A stretch of DNA of 64,000 nt from Nitrospirillum sp034427435 (GCF_034427435.1 NZ_JAXQNP010000002.1:682001-746000), one strand, 5' to 3'. Shown: positions 53,886 to 62,805, counted from the first letter of the stretch. The notes: a model not told the origin generated them from the sequence alone. Numbers and translations: made by a program.

Positions 53886-54683
53886 ATGACGCTCTCGCCT
53901 GCCGCTCTCGTCGACTTCCTGAACGGCCTGCCGCCAGCCTTGTTGCTGGTGGGTCAGATGCTGTTCTGTTTCAGCGCCATTTTGGCGCTCGCCCGGCTGT
54001 TCGGACAGTCCGGCCTCTATATCTACATCATCGTCGCCATCATTGGCGCCAACGTCGAGGTGTTGAAGGCGGTTCAATTCCCCTTCTACGAACACCCCGT
54101 GGCCATGGGCACGATCCTGTTCAGCTCGACCTATCTCGCCACCGACATCCTGACCGAGCATTACGGGCGGGAGGCGGCGCGGCGCGGCATCTATCTCAGC
54201 TTCGCGGGCTATCTGCTGTTCACGCTGATGATGCTGATCACCCTGGGTTTCCGCCCCATGACGGCGGAGCAGGCGGGGAAGGACATGGCCTGGGCGCTGT
54301 CGACGCAAGACCACCTGTCGGCCCTGTTCCTGCCGGCCCCGGCCCTGTTCCTGTCGGGCATGGCCTCCTACCTGGCCAGCCAGCTGTGCGACGTCTGGAT
54401 CTATCAGAAGATCCGGGGAGCGACGGGGCAGCGGCACCTGTGGCTGCGTAACAACGGCTCCACCATGGTGTCGGCACTGATCGACAACACCGTCTTCAGC
54501 CTGCTGGCCTGGCGCGTCTTCGCTGAGACGCCGGTGGACTGGCACGCCCTGGTGTTCACCTACATCCTGGGCACCTATCTCATGCGGGTGGCGGCCAGCC
54601 TGCTGGACACCCCCTTCATGTACCTGTCGCGCCGGGCCCTCGCACCGCATCTGGCCCCCCACTTGGGTAAAACCCGCGTCTGA
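53886..54683 (+). CDS. Queuosine precursor transporter, YhhQ/DUF165 family
   Basis: 265 aa from ATG 53886, or 278 from GTG 53847. Six to seven TM helices (LLLVGQMLFCFSAILALARLF, YIYIIVAIIGANVEV, TILFSSTYLATDILTEHYG, YLSFAGYLLFTLMMLITLGF, PAPALFLSGMASYLASQLCDVWIYQKI, TPVDWHALVFTYILGTYLMRVAASLLDTPFMYL). The QLCDVWIYQKIR and SSTYLATDILTEHYG motifs are typical of the family that imports queuine or preQ0/preQ1. It lies 34 bases upstream of tgt, which supports a queuosine role; YhhQ is known to transport preQ0/preQ1 in E. coli. Confidence 0.88.
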   Translation: MTLSPAALVDFLNGLPPALLLVGQMLFCFSAILALARLFGQSGLYIYIIVAIIGANVEVLKAVQFPFYEHPVAMGTILFSSTYLATDILTEHYGREAARRGIYLSFAGYLLFTLMMLITLGFRPMTAEQAGKDMAWALSTQDHLSALFLPAPALFLSGMASYLASQLCDVWIYQKIRGATGQRHLWLRNNGSTMVSALIDNTVFSLLAWRVFAETPVDWHALVFTYILGTYLMRVAASLLDTPFMYLSRRALAPHLAPHLGKTRV

Positions 54684-54717
54684 CCCCGTCTTTCCCTTCG
54701 TTTCAGAGTCCGCCCCC

Positions 54718-55980
54718 ATGTCCGATCTGCCGACCTCCTACCCCGGGTTCTCGTTCGAGATCACCCACAAGGCACCCGACAGCCGGGCGCGCCTGGGCCG
54801 GCTGTCGACGCCGCACGGCACCATCTCCACCCCCAATTTCATCTTCTGCGGCACCAAGGCGTCGATCAAAGGCGTCACCCCGGCGCAGATGCGGGCGGAG
54901 AAGACGGACATCATCCTGTCCAACACCTATCACCTGATGATCCAGCCGGGCGCCGACATCGTCGCCAAGATGGGCGGCCTGCACCGCTTCATGGGTTGGG
55001 ACGGTCCCATGCTGACCGACTCGGGCGGCTTCCAGATCTTCTCCATGGGCCACGGCTCGGTGGCGGATGAGATCAAGGGCCGCCGCACCCAGACGCGCGA
55101 CACCACCCTGCTGAAGATCACGGAGAAGGGCGCCACCTTCCGCAGCTACATGAACGGCGAGAAGCTGTTCCTGTCGCCCGAACTGTCCATCGACATCCAG
55201 CGCAAGCTGGGCGCCGACCTGATCGTGCAGTTCGACGAATGCACGCCCTTCCATGTCGACCGCGCCTACACCGCCAAGTCGATGGCGCTGAGCCACCGCT
55301 GGGGCGACCGGTCCTTGAAGGAATTCGCGAAGGGCGGGGGCCTGAGCTACAACGGCCTGCCCCAGGCCCTCTACGGCATCATCCAGGGCGGGGTGTACGA
55401 GGATCTGCGCAAGGAAAGCGCCACCTACACCAAGGACCGCCCCTTCTTCGGCACGGCCGTGGGCGGCAGCCTGGGCGCCAACACGGCGCAGATGGATGAG
55501 GTGGTGGCCATGACCATGCCCCACACCCATCCCGACCGGCCGGTGCACCTGCTGGGCATCGGCGGCATCCGCGACATCTTCGCCGGCGTGGTCCAGGGCA
55601 TCGACACCTTCGACTGCGTCAGCCCCACCCGAATCGCACGCCACGGCTGGGCCCTGGCGCCCAAGGCGAAGGGGGAGCGGCTGAACATGCGCAACTCCCG
55701 CTTCCGCGAGGATCCCAACCCCATCGACCCGGCCTGCGACTGCTACGCCTGCAGCAACTTCAGCCGCGCCTACATCCACCACCTGCTGAAGGCGGGTGAG
55801 CTGCTGGCCATGCAGCTGCTGTCCATCCACAACGTCGCCACCATGAACCGGCTGCTGCGCGACGTGCGCGAGGGCATCGCCACCGGCACCCTGGCCGAGA
55901 CGCGCCGGCGCTGGGTTTACGATCCCCAGGAGCAAGAAAATGGCGAAGGCGAACCGGTGGCGCAGGGCGGGGCCGCCTAG
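54718..55980 (+). CDS. tgt: tRNA-guanine(34) transglycosylase, possibly queuine-specific
   Basis: 420 aa, longer than the usual 370-380. Exchanges G34 in tRNAs with GUN anticodons for a queuosine precursor or queuine. Catalytic D101 in DSGGFQ (F where bacterial preQ1 enzymes usually have Y), nucleophile D299 in FDCVSPTR, and the zinc site C340, C342, C345, H371 are present. The substrate-pocket motif reads GGSLG (residues 249-253), in place of bacterial GGLAVG. In alignment its Gly253 replaces the Val that keeps bacterial enzymes preQ1-specific; eukaryotic queuine enzymes have Gly there. An insertion follows FQIFSMG (about residues 110-135). Cotranscribed with the YhhQ-type transporter. Confidence 0.95.
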   Translation: MSDLPTSYPGFSFEITHKAPDSRARLGRLSTPHGTISTPNFIFCGTKASIKGVTPAQMRAEKTDIILSNTYHLMIQPGADIVAKMGGLHRFMGWDGPMLTDSGGFQIFSMGHGSVADEIKGRRTQTRDTTLLKITEKGATFRSYMNGEKLFLSPELSIDIQRKLGADLIVQFDECTPFHVDRAYTAKSMALSHRWGDRSLKEFAKGGGLSYNGLPQALYGIIQGGVYEDLRKESATYTKDRPFFGTAVGGSLGANTAQMDEVVAMTMPHTHPDRPVHLLGIGGIRDIFAGVVQGIDTFDCVSPTRIARHGWALAPKAKGERLNMRNSRFREDPNPIDPACDCYACSNFSRAYIHHLLKAGELLAMQLLSIHNVATMNRLLRDVREGIATGTLAETRRRWVYDPQEQENGEGEPVAQGGAA

Positions 55981-56088
55981 ACCCCGGATTGACCGCTCCC
56001 CCGCTCCCGCCTAGGGTGCCGAGCCCCGATTCGGCATCCGCAAGGCCGGGCGGGATTTTCCACATCCGAATTGACGTGAGTGACCGCG

Positions 56089-57696
56089 ATGGCGACGGAA
56101 CAGGAACTGGCACGCGAGGCGAAGGCTTGGCCGTTTGAGGAGGCGCGCAAACTGGTCGCGCGCTACGGCGACAAGGCCCCGCCCAAAGGCTACGTCCTGT
56201 TCGAGACCGGCTATGGCCCCTCGGGCCTGCCGCACATCGGCACCTTTGGCGAGGTGGCCCGCACCACCATGGTGCGCCAGGCCTTCCAGCGCCTGGCGCC
56301 CGGCGTACCCACCCGCCTGTTCGCCTTCTCCGACGACATGGACGGCCTGCGCAAGGTGCCGGACAACATCCCGAACCGCGAGATGGTGGCCGAGCATTTG
56401 GGCAAGCCGCTGACCAAGGTGCCGGACCCGTTCGGCACGCATGAGAGCTTCGGCCACCATAACAACGCCCGCCTGCGCGCCTTCCTCGACAGCTATGGCT
56501 TCGAGTACGAGTTCCAGAGCAGCACCGACTGGTACACCTCCGGCCGGTTCGATCACGCCCTGCTGGCCGTGCTGCGCCACTATGATGAGATCATGGGCGT
56601 GATGCTGCCGACCCTGGGCGAAGAGCGCCGGGCGACCTACAGCCCCTTCCTGCCCATCAGCCCCAGCACCGGCCGCGTGCTGCAGGTGCCGATGCTGGAG
56701 ATCAACCCGGACGCCGGCACCGTTGTGTTCCAGGATGAGGACGGCCGGAAGGTCGAGACCCCGGTCACCGGCGGCCATGTGAAGCTGCAGTGGAAGCCCG
56801 ACTGGGGCATGCGCTGGTTCGCCCTGGGCGTGGACTATGAGATGGCGGGCAAGGACCTGATCCCCTCCGTCGAGCTGGCCAGCAAGATCTGCCGCATCCT
56901 GGGCGCCCAGCCGCCGGAAGGCTTCAATTACGAGCTGTTCCTGGACGACAAGGGCCAGAAGATCAGCAAGTCCAAGGGCAACGGCCTGACGATGGAGGAG
57001 TGGCTGCGCTACGCCCCGCCGGAAAGCCTGGCCCTCTACATGTTCCAGAAGCCGCGGGCGGCCAAGAAGCTGTTCTTCGACGTCATCCCGCGCGCCGTGG
57101 ACGATTACCTGACCTTCGTCGACAAGCTGAAGGCTGAGGAGCCGGCCAAGGCGCTGGAGAACCCGGCCTGGCACATCCACAACGGCCAGGTGCCAGCGTG
57201 GGCGACCGCCGCCGACCAGCTGAAGACCAACCTGTCGTTCGGCATCCTCTTGAACCTGGCGGGTGCCGCCAACGCCGAGAACGCGGACGTGATGTGGGGC
57301 TTCATCAGCCGCTACGCCCCGGCCGCCACCCCGGCCAACTCGCCCTTCCTGGACCGGCTGGTCGGCTACGCCGTCGCCTACTACCAGGACCGCGTGAAGC
57401 CCACCAAGGTCTACCGCGCCCCCACAGATGTGGAGCGGGCGGCGCTGGAGGAACTGCGGGCATCCCTGGCCCAATGGCCGGCCGATCAGTTGACCAATGC
57501 CGAGGCCTTGCAGAACGAGGTTTATGAGATCGGCAAGCGCCACCCCTTCCCCGAGTTGCGCGCCTGGTTCCTGACCCTCTATGAGGTGTTGCTGGGCCAG
57601 AGCACCGGCCCCCGCATGGGCAGCTTCATCGCCCTCTACGGCGTGGCCGAGACCAAGGCCCTGATCGACCAGGCGCTGGGCGACGGGATCAAGTAA
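56089..57696 (+). CDS. lysS: Lysyl-tRNA synthetase, class I
   Basis: 535 aa. Class I (archaeal-type) LysRS, common in alphaproteobacteria. HIGH motif as HIGT at residues 49-52 in PSGLPHIGTF; KMSKS as KISKSKGNG near residue 293. The start is at ATG 56089; an in-frame GTG lies three codons upstream. The C-terminal anticodon-binding helical domain ends in LIDQALGDGIK. A strong hairpin follows. Confidence 0.96.
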   Translation: MATEQELAREAKAWPFEEARKLVARYGDKAPPKGYVLFETGYGPSGLPHIGTFGEVARTTMVRQAFQRLAPGVPTRLFAFSDDMDGLRKVPDNIPNREMVAEHLGKPLTKVPDPFGTHESFGHHNNARLRAFLDSYGFEYEFQSSTDWYTSGRFDHALLAVLRHYDEIMGVMLPTLGEERRATYSPFLPISPSTGRVLQVPMLEINPDAGTVVFQDEDGRKVETPVTGGHVKLQWKPDWGMRWFALGVDYEMAGKDLIPSVELASKICRILGAQPPEGFNYELFLDDKGQKISKSKGNGLTMEEWLRYAPPESLALYMFQKPRAAKKLFFDVIPRAVDDYLTFVDKLKAEEPAKALENPAWHIHNGQVPAWATAADQLKTNLSFGILLNLAGAANAENADVMWGFISRYAPAATPANSPFLDRLVGYAVAYYQDRVKPTKVYRAPTDVERAALEELRASLAQWPADQLTNAEALQNEVYEIGKRHPFPELRAWFLTLYEVLLGQSTGPRMGSFIALYGVAETKALIDQALGDGIK

Positions 57697-57707
57697 GCAG
57701 CCTGTCA

Positions 57708-57740
57708 CGGGCGGGAATGGACAAAAGCCGTTCCCGCCCG
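57708..57740. terminator. Terminator of lysS / possible parD operator
   Basis: CGGGCGGGAA (57708-57717) and its complement (57731-57740) around a 13-base loop with TGG/CCG also partly paired. No T run; it lies directly before the TATAAT of the next gene, so it may instead be an operator. Confidence 0.55.
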
Positions 57741-57742
57741 CA

Positions 57743-57748
57743 TATAAT
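57743..57748 (+). promoter_or_regulatory. -10 element of the parDE promoter
   Basis: A perfect TATAAT six bases before the parD start codon. With initiation normally 6-8 bases after the -10, the transcript would begin at or next to the ATG, making it leaderless. No Shine-Dalgarno is seen. A weak -35 (TGGACA, 57718-57723) lies within the hairpin. Confidence 0.6.
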
Positions 57749-57753
57749 TCAGC

Positions 57754-58008
57754 ATGACGCAGCGCATCGACATCCAGGACAGCACCGCCGAACGGTTGGC
57801 CCGCCTGCAGGCGCTAACCGGCCAGGACATTGATACGGTCCTCGATGCCGCTTTGGCCGCGCGTCTGGAGCAGCTGGAAATGGAAGCATTTCGCGCCGCC
57901 GTGCAGGAAGGCGTCCGCCAAGCGGATGCAGGTCTTTTCTCCACCCGCAGCGTGGAAGAGATCATTTCCCGTGGCATTGCCCGGGCACGCCAATCCCGAC
58001 CCAGCTGA
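57754..58008 (+). CDS. ParD-like antitoxin of a type II toxin-antitoxin pair
   Basis: 84 aa. The N-terminal part (TQRIDIQDSTAERLARLQALTGQDIDTVLDAALAARLEQLEMEAF) fits a ribbon-helix-helix-like DNA-binding region; the C-terminal SVEEIISRGIARARQSRPS is the toxin-binding segment. It is separated by 3 bases from the toxin gene. The antitoxin class is inferred mainly from the linked ParE-like toxin. Confidence 0.72.
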   Translation: MTQRIDIQDSTAERLARLQALTGQDIDTVLDAALAARLEQLEMEAFRAAVQEGVRQADAGLFSTRSVEEIISRGIARARQSRPS

Positions 58009-58011
58009 TCC

Positions 58012-58311
58012 ATGCCCTTCCGCCTCACCGAATTGGCGGAAGCCGACCTCGAGTCCATCGCGGCGTATACCGCCGATCAGTGGGGCGAAGCCCAGGCGCT
58101 GGCCTATACCGGGCATCTGACGAAGGCCTTTCGCAAACTAGGCGACAATCCCCTCCTCCCCGGTAGCCGAAGGCGGGATGATTTGGCTGAAGGCTGCCGC
58201 ATCCTGGCCGTCGAAAAGCATCTGATCGTTTATCGCAGCGAAGCTGGCTTGACCGACATACTGCGTATCCTGCATCAGCGGATGGACTTGCTTCTGCAGC
58301 GCCTGTTTTGA
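58012..58311 (+). CDS. ParE/RelE-superfamily toxin
   Basis: 99 aa. The N-terminus MPFRLTELAEADLESIAAYTADQWGEAQALAYTGHLTKAFRKLGDNPLLPGSRR and the C-terminus HLIVYRSEAGLTDILRILHQRMDL are typical ParE features. ParE toxins poison DNA gyrase. Transcribed with the upstream antitoxin. Confidence 0.85.
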   Translation: MPFRLTELAEADLESIAAYTADQWGEAQALAYTGHLTKAFRKLGDNPLLPGSRRRDDLAEGCRILAVEKHLIVYRSEAGLTDILRILHQRMDLLLQRLF

Positions 58312-58344
58312 CGTGCCGCCTTCGCCTCAAAGGACCCCTGCCCC

Positions 58345-59355
58345 ATGATCCGCCACGACTTCCGCAGCGACACCGTCACCCGGCCCGGCCCCGCCATGCG
58401 CCAAGCCATGGCGGATGCGGAGGTGGGGGACGATGTGTTTGGCGACGACCCGACGGTGAAGCGGCTGGAGGAGCGGACGGCGGAACTGCTGGGCAAGGCG
58501 GCAGGCCTATTCCTGCCCTCGGGCACGCAGTCCAACCTGGCGGCGCTGATGGCGCACTGCGGCCGGGGCGACGAATACATCGTGGGCCAGATGGCCCATT
58601 GCTATCGCTGGGAGGCGGGCGGGGCCGCCGTGCTGGGCAGCATCCAGCCGCAACCCATCGCCCACCAGGCCGACGGCACCCTGGCGCTGGCCGACATCCA
58701 GGCCGCCATCAAGCCGGACGACCCGCACTTCGCCCGCACCCGCCTGCTGGCGCTGGAGAACACGCTGGGCGGCCGCGCCCTGCCCCTGTCCTACATGAGG
58801 GACGCCGTCGACCTGGCCCGGCGCCACGGCCTGGCCACCCACCTGGACGGCGCTCGGGTGTTCAACGCCGCGACATCCCTGGGCGTGCCGGCGGCGGAGG
58901 TGGCGGTGGGCTTCGACACCGTGTCCGTCTGCCTGTCCAAGGGCCTGGGCGCCCCAGTGGGCAGCGTGTTGGTGGGCGGGACCGACCTGATCCAGCGCGC
59001 CCGGCGCATCCGCAAGATGTTGGGCGGTGGCCTGCGCCAGGTGGGCATCCTGGCGGCTGCGGGCCTGTACGCCCTGGAGCACAACGTGGCGCGGCTGGCC
59101 GACGACCATGCCAACGCCCGGCGCCTGGCCGAGGGCCTGTCCGCCCTCCCCGCCCTGACCGTGACCCCACCCGACACCAACATCCTGTTCGTGGCCGTGG
59201 CGCCCGACGTGGCCGACGCCTTCAACGCCCACCTGAAGGCCCACGGCATCGCCGTCACCAGCACCTACGGCCTGCAGCGCTGGGTGACCCACCTGGACGT
59301 GGATGCGGCGGCCGTGGACACGGCGCTGGACATCGTGGCGGCATTCTTTCGCTGA
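58345..59355 (+). CDS. ltaE: Low-specificity L-threonine aldolase
   Basis: 336 aa. PLP-dependent fold type I enzyme cleaving L-threonine and allo-threonine to glycine and acetaldehyde. Motifs: FRSDTVTRPGPAMRQAM, VFGDDPTVKRLEERTAEL, FLPSGTQSNLAALMAHC, LENTLGGRALPL, HLDGARVFNAA (PLP-binding Asp) and CLSKGLGAPVGSVLVG with the Schiff-base lysine at about residue 199. Begins 34 bases after the toxin gene. Substrate range not predictable. Confidence 0.94.
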   Translation: MIRHDFRSDTVTRPGPAMRQAMADAEVGDDVFGDDPTVKRLEERTAELLGKAAGLFLPSGTQSNLAALMAHCGRGDEYIVGQMAHCYRWEAGGAAVLGSIQPQPIAHQADGTLALADIQAAIKPDDPHFARTRLLALENTLGGRALPLSYMRDAVDLARRHGLATHLDGARVFNAATSLGVPAAEVAVGFDTVSVCLSKGLGAPVGSVLVGGTDLIQRARRIRKMLGGGLRQVGILAAAGLYALEHNVARLADDHANARRLAEGLSALPALTVTPPDTNILFVAVAPDVADAFNAHLKAHGIAVTSTYGLQRWVTHLDVDAAAVDTALDIVAAFFR

Positions 59356-59422
59356 CCGGTTGCGCGCCACCGCCCGGTCACCGTACCGTTCGTGATCGTC
59401 TTTCAACGACGGAAGAAACCGC

Positions 59423-59797
59423 ATGCTGCGCAAAGCCATCAACTATCTGTTCTTCCTGGATGAGGTCCAGGCGCTGTATCGCGGACAGACAGGGACCCCA
59501 CGGGAGCAGATGGCGGCGGTCAAGCGTAGCGCCGCCTATCAGCGTATTAGGATAATCTCCAACAGCCGGGCGGCCGCCTTGGCCCTGTTGTCCATGGGAC
59601 TGGCCCTGCTGGCCGTCGGCCTGAAGCAGGTGGAGGGGCAGTCCATGCCCCAGTGGTTGGCCCACCTGCCCCTCTCCCGCACCGGCATCACCGCAGCCGG
59701 GCTGGTTCTGGGCGGTTCCGTCGTCGTCCTTGGCCTTTGGCTGGGGACATGGTGGGGCGAGCGCCGAGCAGCGCGATTGACGCCAACCGATCAATAA
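59423..59797 (+). CDS. Uncharacterised two-TM membrane protein, 124 aa
   Basis: N-terminal soluble segment (MLRKAINYLFFLDEVQALYRG), two hydrophobic helices (about residues 48-70, AAALALLSMGLALLAVGL; and 88-110, GITAAGLVLGGSVVVLGLWLG), a basic C-terminus. Function unknown. A two-TM topology with both ends cytoplasmic is likely. No family recognised. Confidence 0.6.
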   Translation: MLRKAINYLFFLDEVQALYRGQTGTPREQMAAVKRSAAYQRIRIISNSRAAALALLSMGLALLAVGLKQVEGQSMPQWLAHLPLSRTGITAAGLVLGGSVVVLGLWLGTWWGERRAARLTPTDQ

Positions 59798-59872
59798 GCC
59801 CTACAAACCATTGAGCCCGAGGGACCGCCCCGTCTACTCTGCCACACTCCCGCGACTGGGCGCGGGGTCAGC

Positions 59873-60547
59873 GTGGTGGGGGTGGCCTTGGATTTATCGT
59901 CGTTCGTGGCGTCGTGGCAGGAATACAGCAAGTTCGTCATCGCGCTGTTCGCCATTCTGACCCCCTTCGCCGCCATTCCCATCTTCCTGGGCTTGACCGA
60001 GGGCCGCAGCCAGCGCGAGCGCAACATGATCGCCCGCCAGGCGGTGCTGACCGTGGCCACCGTGCTGATCGTCTCGGCCCTGGTGGGCGACCTGGTGCTG
60101 CGCCTGCTGGGCACCAGCCTGGACAGCTTCCGCGTGGGCGGCGGCCTGGTGCTGCTGCTGATCGCCCTGTCCATGCTGAACGCCAACGTCTCCGCCATGA
60201 AGCAGACGGAAGGGGAGGCCAATGAGGCGGGGCAGCGCACCGCCATCGGCGTGGTGCCCCTGGGCCTGCCCCTGCTGGCCGGCCCCGGCGCCATCACCGC
60301 CGTCATCATCCAGATGCAGAAGGGTCACGGCCCCATGCACGGCGGTCTGATCATCGGCTGCATCGTCTTCGTCTGCCTGCTGCTGTGGGGCGCCCTGCGC
60401 CTGGCCGGCCCCATCGGCAACCGCCTGGGCCAGATCGGCCTGAACATCATGAGCCGCCTGTTCGGCCTGCTGCTGGCCTCGGTCGCGGTGGAAACCATCG
60501 CCACCGGCCTGCGCAACCTGTTCCCCGGCCTGGCCGGCGGCGGCTGA
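59873..60547 (+). CDS. MarC family integral membrane protein
   Basis: 224 aa, GTG start at 59873 (downstream GTG and TTG alternatives exist). Six TM helices; FVIALFAILTPFAAIPIFLGLTEG and LGTSLDSFRVGGGLVLLLIALSML, GVVPLGLPLLAGPGAITAVI and VFVCLLLWGALRLAGPI are family motifs. MarC/UPF0056 proteins are of uncertain transport role; some have been linked to amino-acid export. Independent from the flanking small membrane-protein gene. Confidence 0.92.
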   Translation: MVGVALDLSSFVASWQEYSKFVIALFAILTPFAAIPIFLGLTEGRSQRERNMIARQAVLTVATVLIVSALVGDLVLRLLGTSLDSFRVGGGLVLLLIALSMLNANVSAMKQTEGEANEAGQRTAIGVVPLGLPLLAGPGAITAVIIQMQKGHGPMHGGLIIGCIVFVCLLLWGALRLAGPIGNRLGQIGLNIMSRLFGLLLASVAVETIATGLRNLFPGLAGGG

Positions 60548-60621
60548 AGCCGGTAACCTTAAAGGTTTCCAGGGCCGCCGATCCTGGCGCACACTCCCCG
60601 CAACGAGGGAGATGAAACACC

Positions 60622-62340
60622 ATGATCGAGCCGGATGAGGTTCCCCGCACCGCCCGGGGCACCAACCTGTACATCGCCGACATCAACCTGCAGCGCCTGC
60701 TGGAGCGGCGTGCGCCGGAGGAGTTGCAGCGGCATGAGGACAGGCTGGCCGATTTCGGGGCCTGGGCCGGCGGCCCGCTGGATGAGCAGGCGGAATACAC
60801 CGACCGCCACGCCAACCCCCAGCACACACCCCAGCCTTACGGCCCCAACGGGCACCAGGGCGCCCCCATCGTCTTCAACCCCCGCTATGTCGAATGCCAT
60901 GCCGAGGCCTATGCCCGGGGCGCCGTCGGCCTGCCCTATCAGAAGGGCACATCAGGCCGGCACATGGCCTGCTTCACCATGGGCTATCTGCTGAGCCAGG
61001 CGGACGTGTCCATCCATTGCCCCGTCACCATGACGGGGGCGGTGGCGCATGTGCTGAACACCGTGGCGCCCGACGATCTGCGCCAGCGCTTCCTGCCCGA
61101 CCTGACCCGCATGGACGGCCGGGCCCTGTCCGGCGGCACCTGGGCGACGGAGTTGCACGGCGGATCGGATGTGGGCGCCACCACCACGCGGGCGGTGAAG
61201 ACGGATGACGGCTGGGCCCTGCACGGCCTGAAATGGTTCACCAGCAACGCCGGGTCCGGCCTGGCCCTGGCCACCGCCCGGCCGGAGGGCTCATCCAACG
61301 AGGGTCCGTTAAGCGGTGGAAGGGGCCTGGGCTGCTATCTGGTGCCCAGCCATCTAGAGGACGGCCAACCGAACGCCTACAGCGTCCGCCGCCTGAAGGA
61401 GAAGGTGGGCACGCGCGGCCTGGCCACGGCGGAGCTGGACCTCCACGGCGCCACCGCCTTCGAGGTGGCGGGACCGGGCGAGGGGCTGAAGGTCATGATG
61501 GCCGCGCTGGAGTACAGCCGCATCCACAACGCCGTCGCCTCCGCCGGCCTGCTGCGCCGGGCCTTCGTCGAATCGCTGGGCTGGTCGGTGCATCGCCCCG
61601 CCTTTGGCCAGACCGTGGTCCACTACCCCATGGTGCGGGACCAGCTGCTGGACATGCAGATGGAACTGGAGGCGGCGGTGGCGCTGTCCTTCGAGTCGGT
61701 GTTCGCCTTCGACGCCCTGGCGACCGGTGACAGCGACCCGGACCTGGGCGGCGACTGGCTGCGCCTGGTGACGGCGCTGGCCAAGTACCGGACCGCCGAC
61801 CAGGCGGTGAAAGCCTGCCGCACGGCGGTCGAGATGGTGGGCGGCAACGGCTACACCGAGGAATTCCCCACCGCGCGGCTCTATCGCGATTGCCTGGTGA
61901 CCGCCGTGTGGGAGGGGCCGGCCAACATCCAGGCGCTGGAGCTGTTGCGCCTGGTGGCGGGCAAGCGGCCGGGCGACCAGATCTTCCTGGGCCGCGTGGG
62001 GGCGGCCCTGTCCGACCTGCCGCCCCAGGCGGGCGACACCGCCGACCTGCTGGAAGGCGCGCTGGAGGAGTGCCGGGCCGCCCTGTCCCACCTGCGCCGC
62101 AACCCCGACCAGGCGCCCCGCCACGGCCGGCGCCTGCTGGACCTGTTGTCCGACACCCTGGCCACGGCCCTTTTGTGCGAGGAGGCGGTGGCCGACCTGA
62201 AACTGGGCGACCACCGCAAGATGCTGGTGGCCAACCGCTTCGCCGCCCGCGTCCTGGCCCACCACAACCCCATCGCCACGGAGATGGAACCAGCCCTGGC
62301 GGCGTTCGAGGACGTGATCCTGTATCAGCCGGTGGAGTGA
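60622..62340 (+). CDS. Acyl-CoA dehydrogenase, AidB-like
   Basis: 572 aa. FAD-dependent enzyme with an N-terminal AidB-type extension (LYIADINLQRLLERRAPEELQRHEDRLADFGAWAGGPL). GTWATELHGGSDVGATTTRAV (FAD/substrate), ALHGLKWFTSNAG, KEKVGTRGLATAELDLHGATAF, EMVGGNGYTEEFPTARLYRDCLV and the C-terminal helical tail are the typical motifs. AidB-type proteins bind DNA and may destroy alkylating agents. RYVECHAEAYARG precedes the catalytic domain. Start ATG 60622 with GAGGGAGATG upstream. Confidence 0.9.
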   Translation: MIEPDEVPRTARGTNLYIADINLQRLLERRAPEELQRHEDRLADFGAWAGGPLDEQAEYTDRHANPQHTPQPYGPNGHQGAPIVFNPRYVECHAEAYARGAVGLPYQKGTSGRHMACFTMGYLLSQADVSIHCPVTMTGAVAHVLNTVAPDDLRQRFLPDLTRMDGRALSGGTWATELHGGSDVGATTTRAVKTDDGWALHGLKWFTSNAGSGLALATARPEGSSNEGPLSGGRGLGCYLVPSHLEDGQPNAYSVRRLKEKVGTRGLATAELDLHGATAFEVAGPGEGLKVMMAALEYSRIHNAVASAGLLRRAFVESLGWSVHRPAFGQTVVHYPMVRDQLLDMQMELEAAVALSFESVFAFDALATGDSDPDLGGDWLRLVTALAKYRTADQAVKACRTAVEMVGGNGYTEEFPTARLYRDCLVTAVWEGPANIQALELLRLVAGKRPGDQIFLGRVGAALSDLPPQAGDTADLLEGALEECRAALSHLRRNPDQAPRHGRRLLDLLSDTLATALLCEEAVADLKLGDHRKMLVANRFAARVLAHHNPIATEMEPALAAFEDVILYQPVE

Positions 62341-62341
62341 C

Positions 62342-62421
62342 GCGGCCCCGACCGGGGCCGCCGGAGCTTTTCGGGAGCGTCAGCGGACTGGAAAGGGAGG
62401 GCGCCCGGCGATTGAGGGGAC
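62342..62421. repeat. Dispersed intergenic repeat, copy F (inverted orientation)
   Basis: The right end CCGGCGATTGAGGGGA (62405-62420) is preceded by GGACTGGAAA, the reverse complement of the TTTCCAGTCC in the repeat core, and a GGCC-rich hairpin at 62343-62363. About 80 bp. It lies between the acyl-CoA dehydrogenase gene and the convergent GIY-YIG gene. Confidence 0.65.
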
Positions 62422-62452
62422 CTATGATCGGCCACGATCAGACGTCAAAGGA

Positions 62453-62791
62453 TCAAATCCCCTCCGCCTTCAGCGCCGCCCGCCAGTGGGCGGCGCGGTC
62501 CTTCAGTTGGGCGCGGGCAAGGTAGGCGCCTTCCTCCGGCTCCAGCCGTTCCAGCACCTCGAAGGTGAAGGCGTCGGCCCCGTGGGCGTTCCAGGCGGCT
62601 TGCAGGCCCCGGTGGGTGTGGCCGCCGTGGCGCAGGCTGAACCACAGCCGGTTCTGGATGGTGTCCAGGGTCGGCGTGGGCCCCACCCACACGGTGTCCG
62701 GCAGGGCGGCGCAGCGCAGCGCGTAGATGCCAGGCTCGTCCGCCCGCTTCTTGTAGTCGGCGATGGCCGCTTTCCTGTCCTGGGCTTGCAT
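62453..62791 (-). CDS. GIY-YIG nuclease-family protein
   Basis: 112 aa. GIYALRC followed by the VWVGPT equivalent of the YIG strand, then NRLWFSLRHGGHTHRGLQAAWNAHGADAFTFEVLERLEPEEGA, carrying the conserved Arg/His/Glu of a GIY-YIG fold. The family includes repair and restriction nucleases but standalone small members have no known role. It is preceded by a pair of palindromic operators and a good promoter. It is divergent from the SDR gene. Confidence 0.85.
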   Translation of the reverse strand: MQAQDRKAAIADYKKRADEPGIYALRCAALPDTVWVGPTPTLDTIQNRLWFSLRHGGHTHRGLQAAWNAHGADAFTFEVLERLEPEEGAYLARAQLKDRAAHWRAALKAEGI

Positions 62792-62805
62792 GGTGTAATC
62801 CTATT

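Noticed and set aside
56011..57708. Leftward 565-codon frame opposite lysS
   Set aside because: Complete antisense of class I LysRS.
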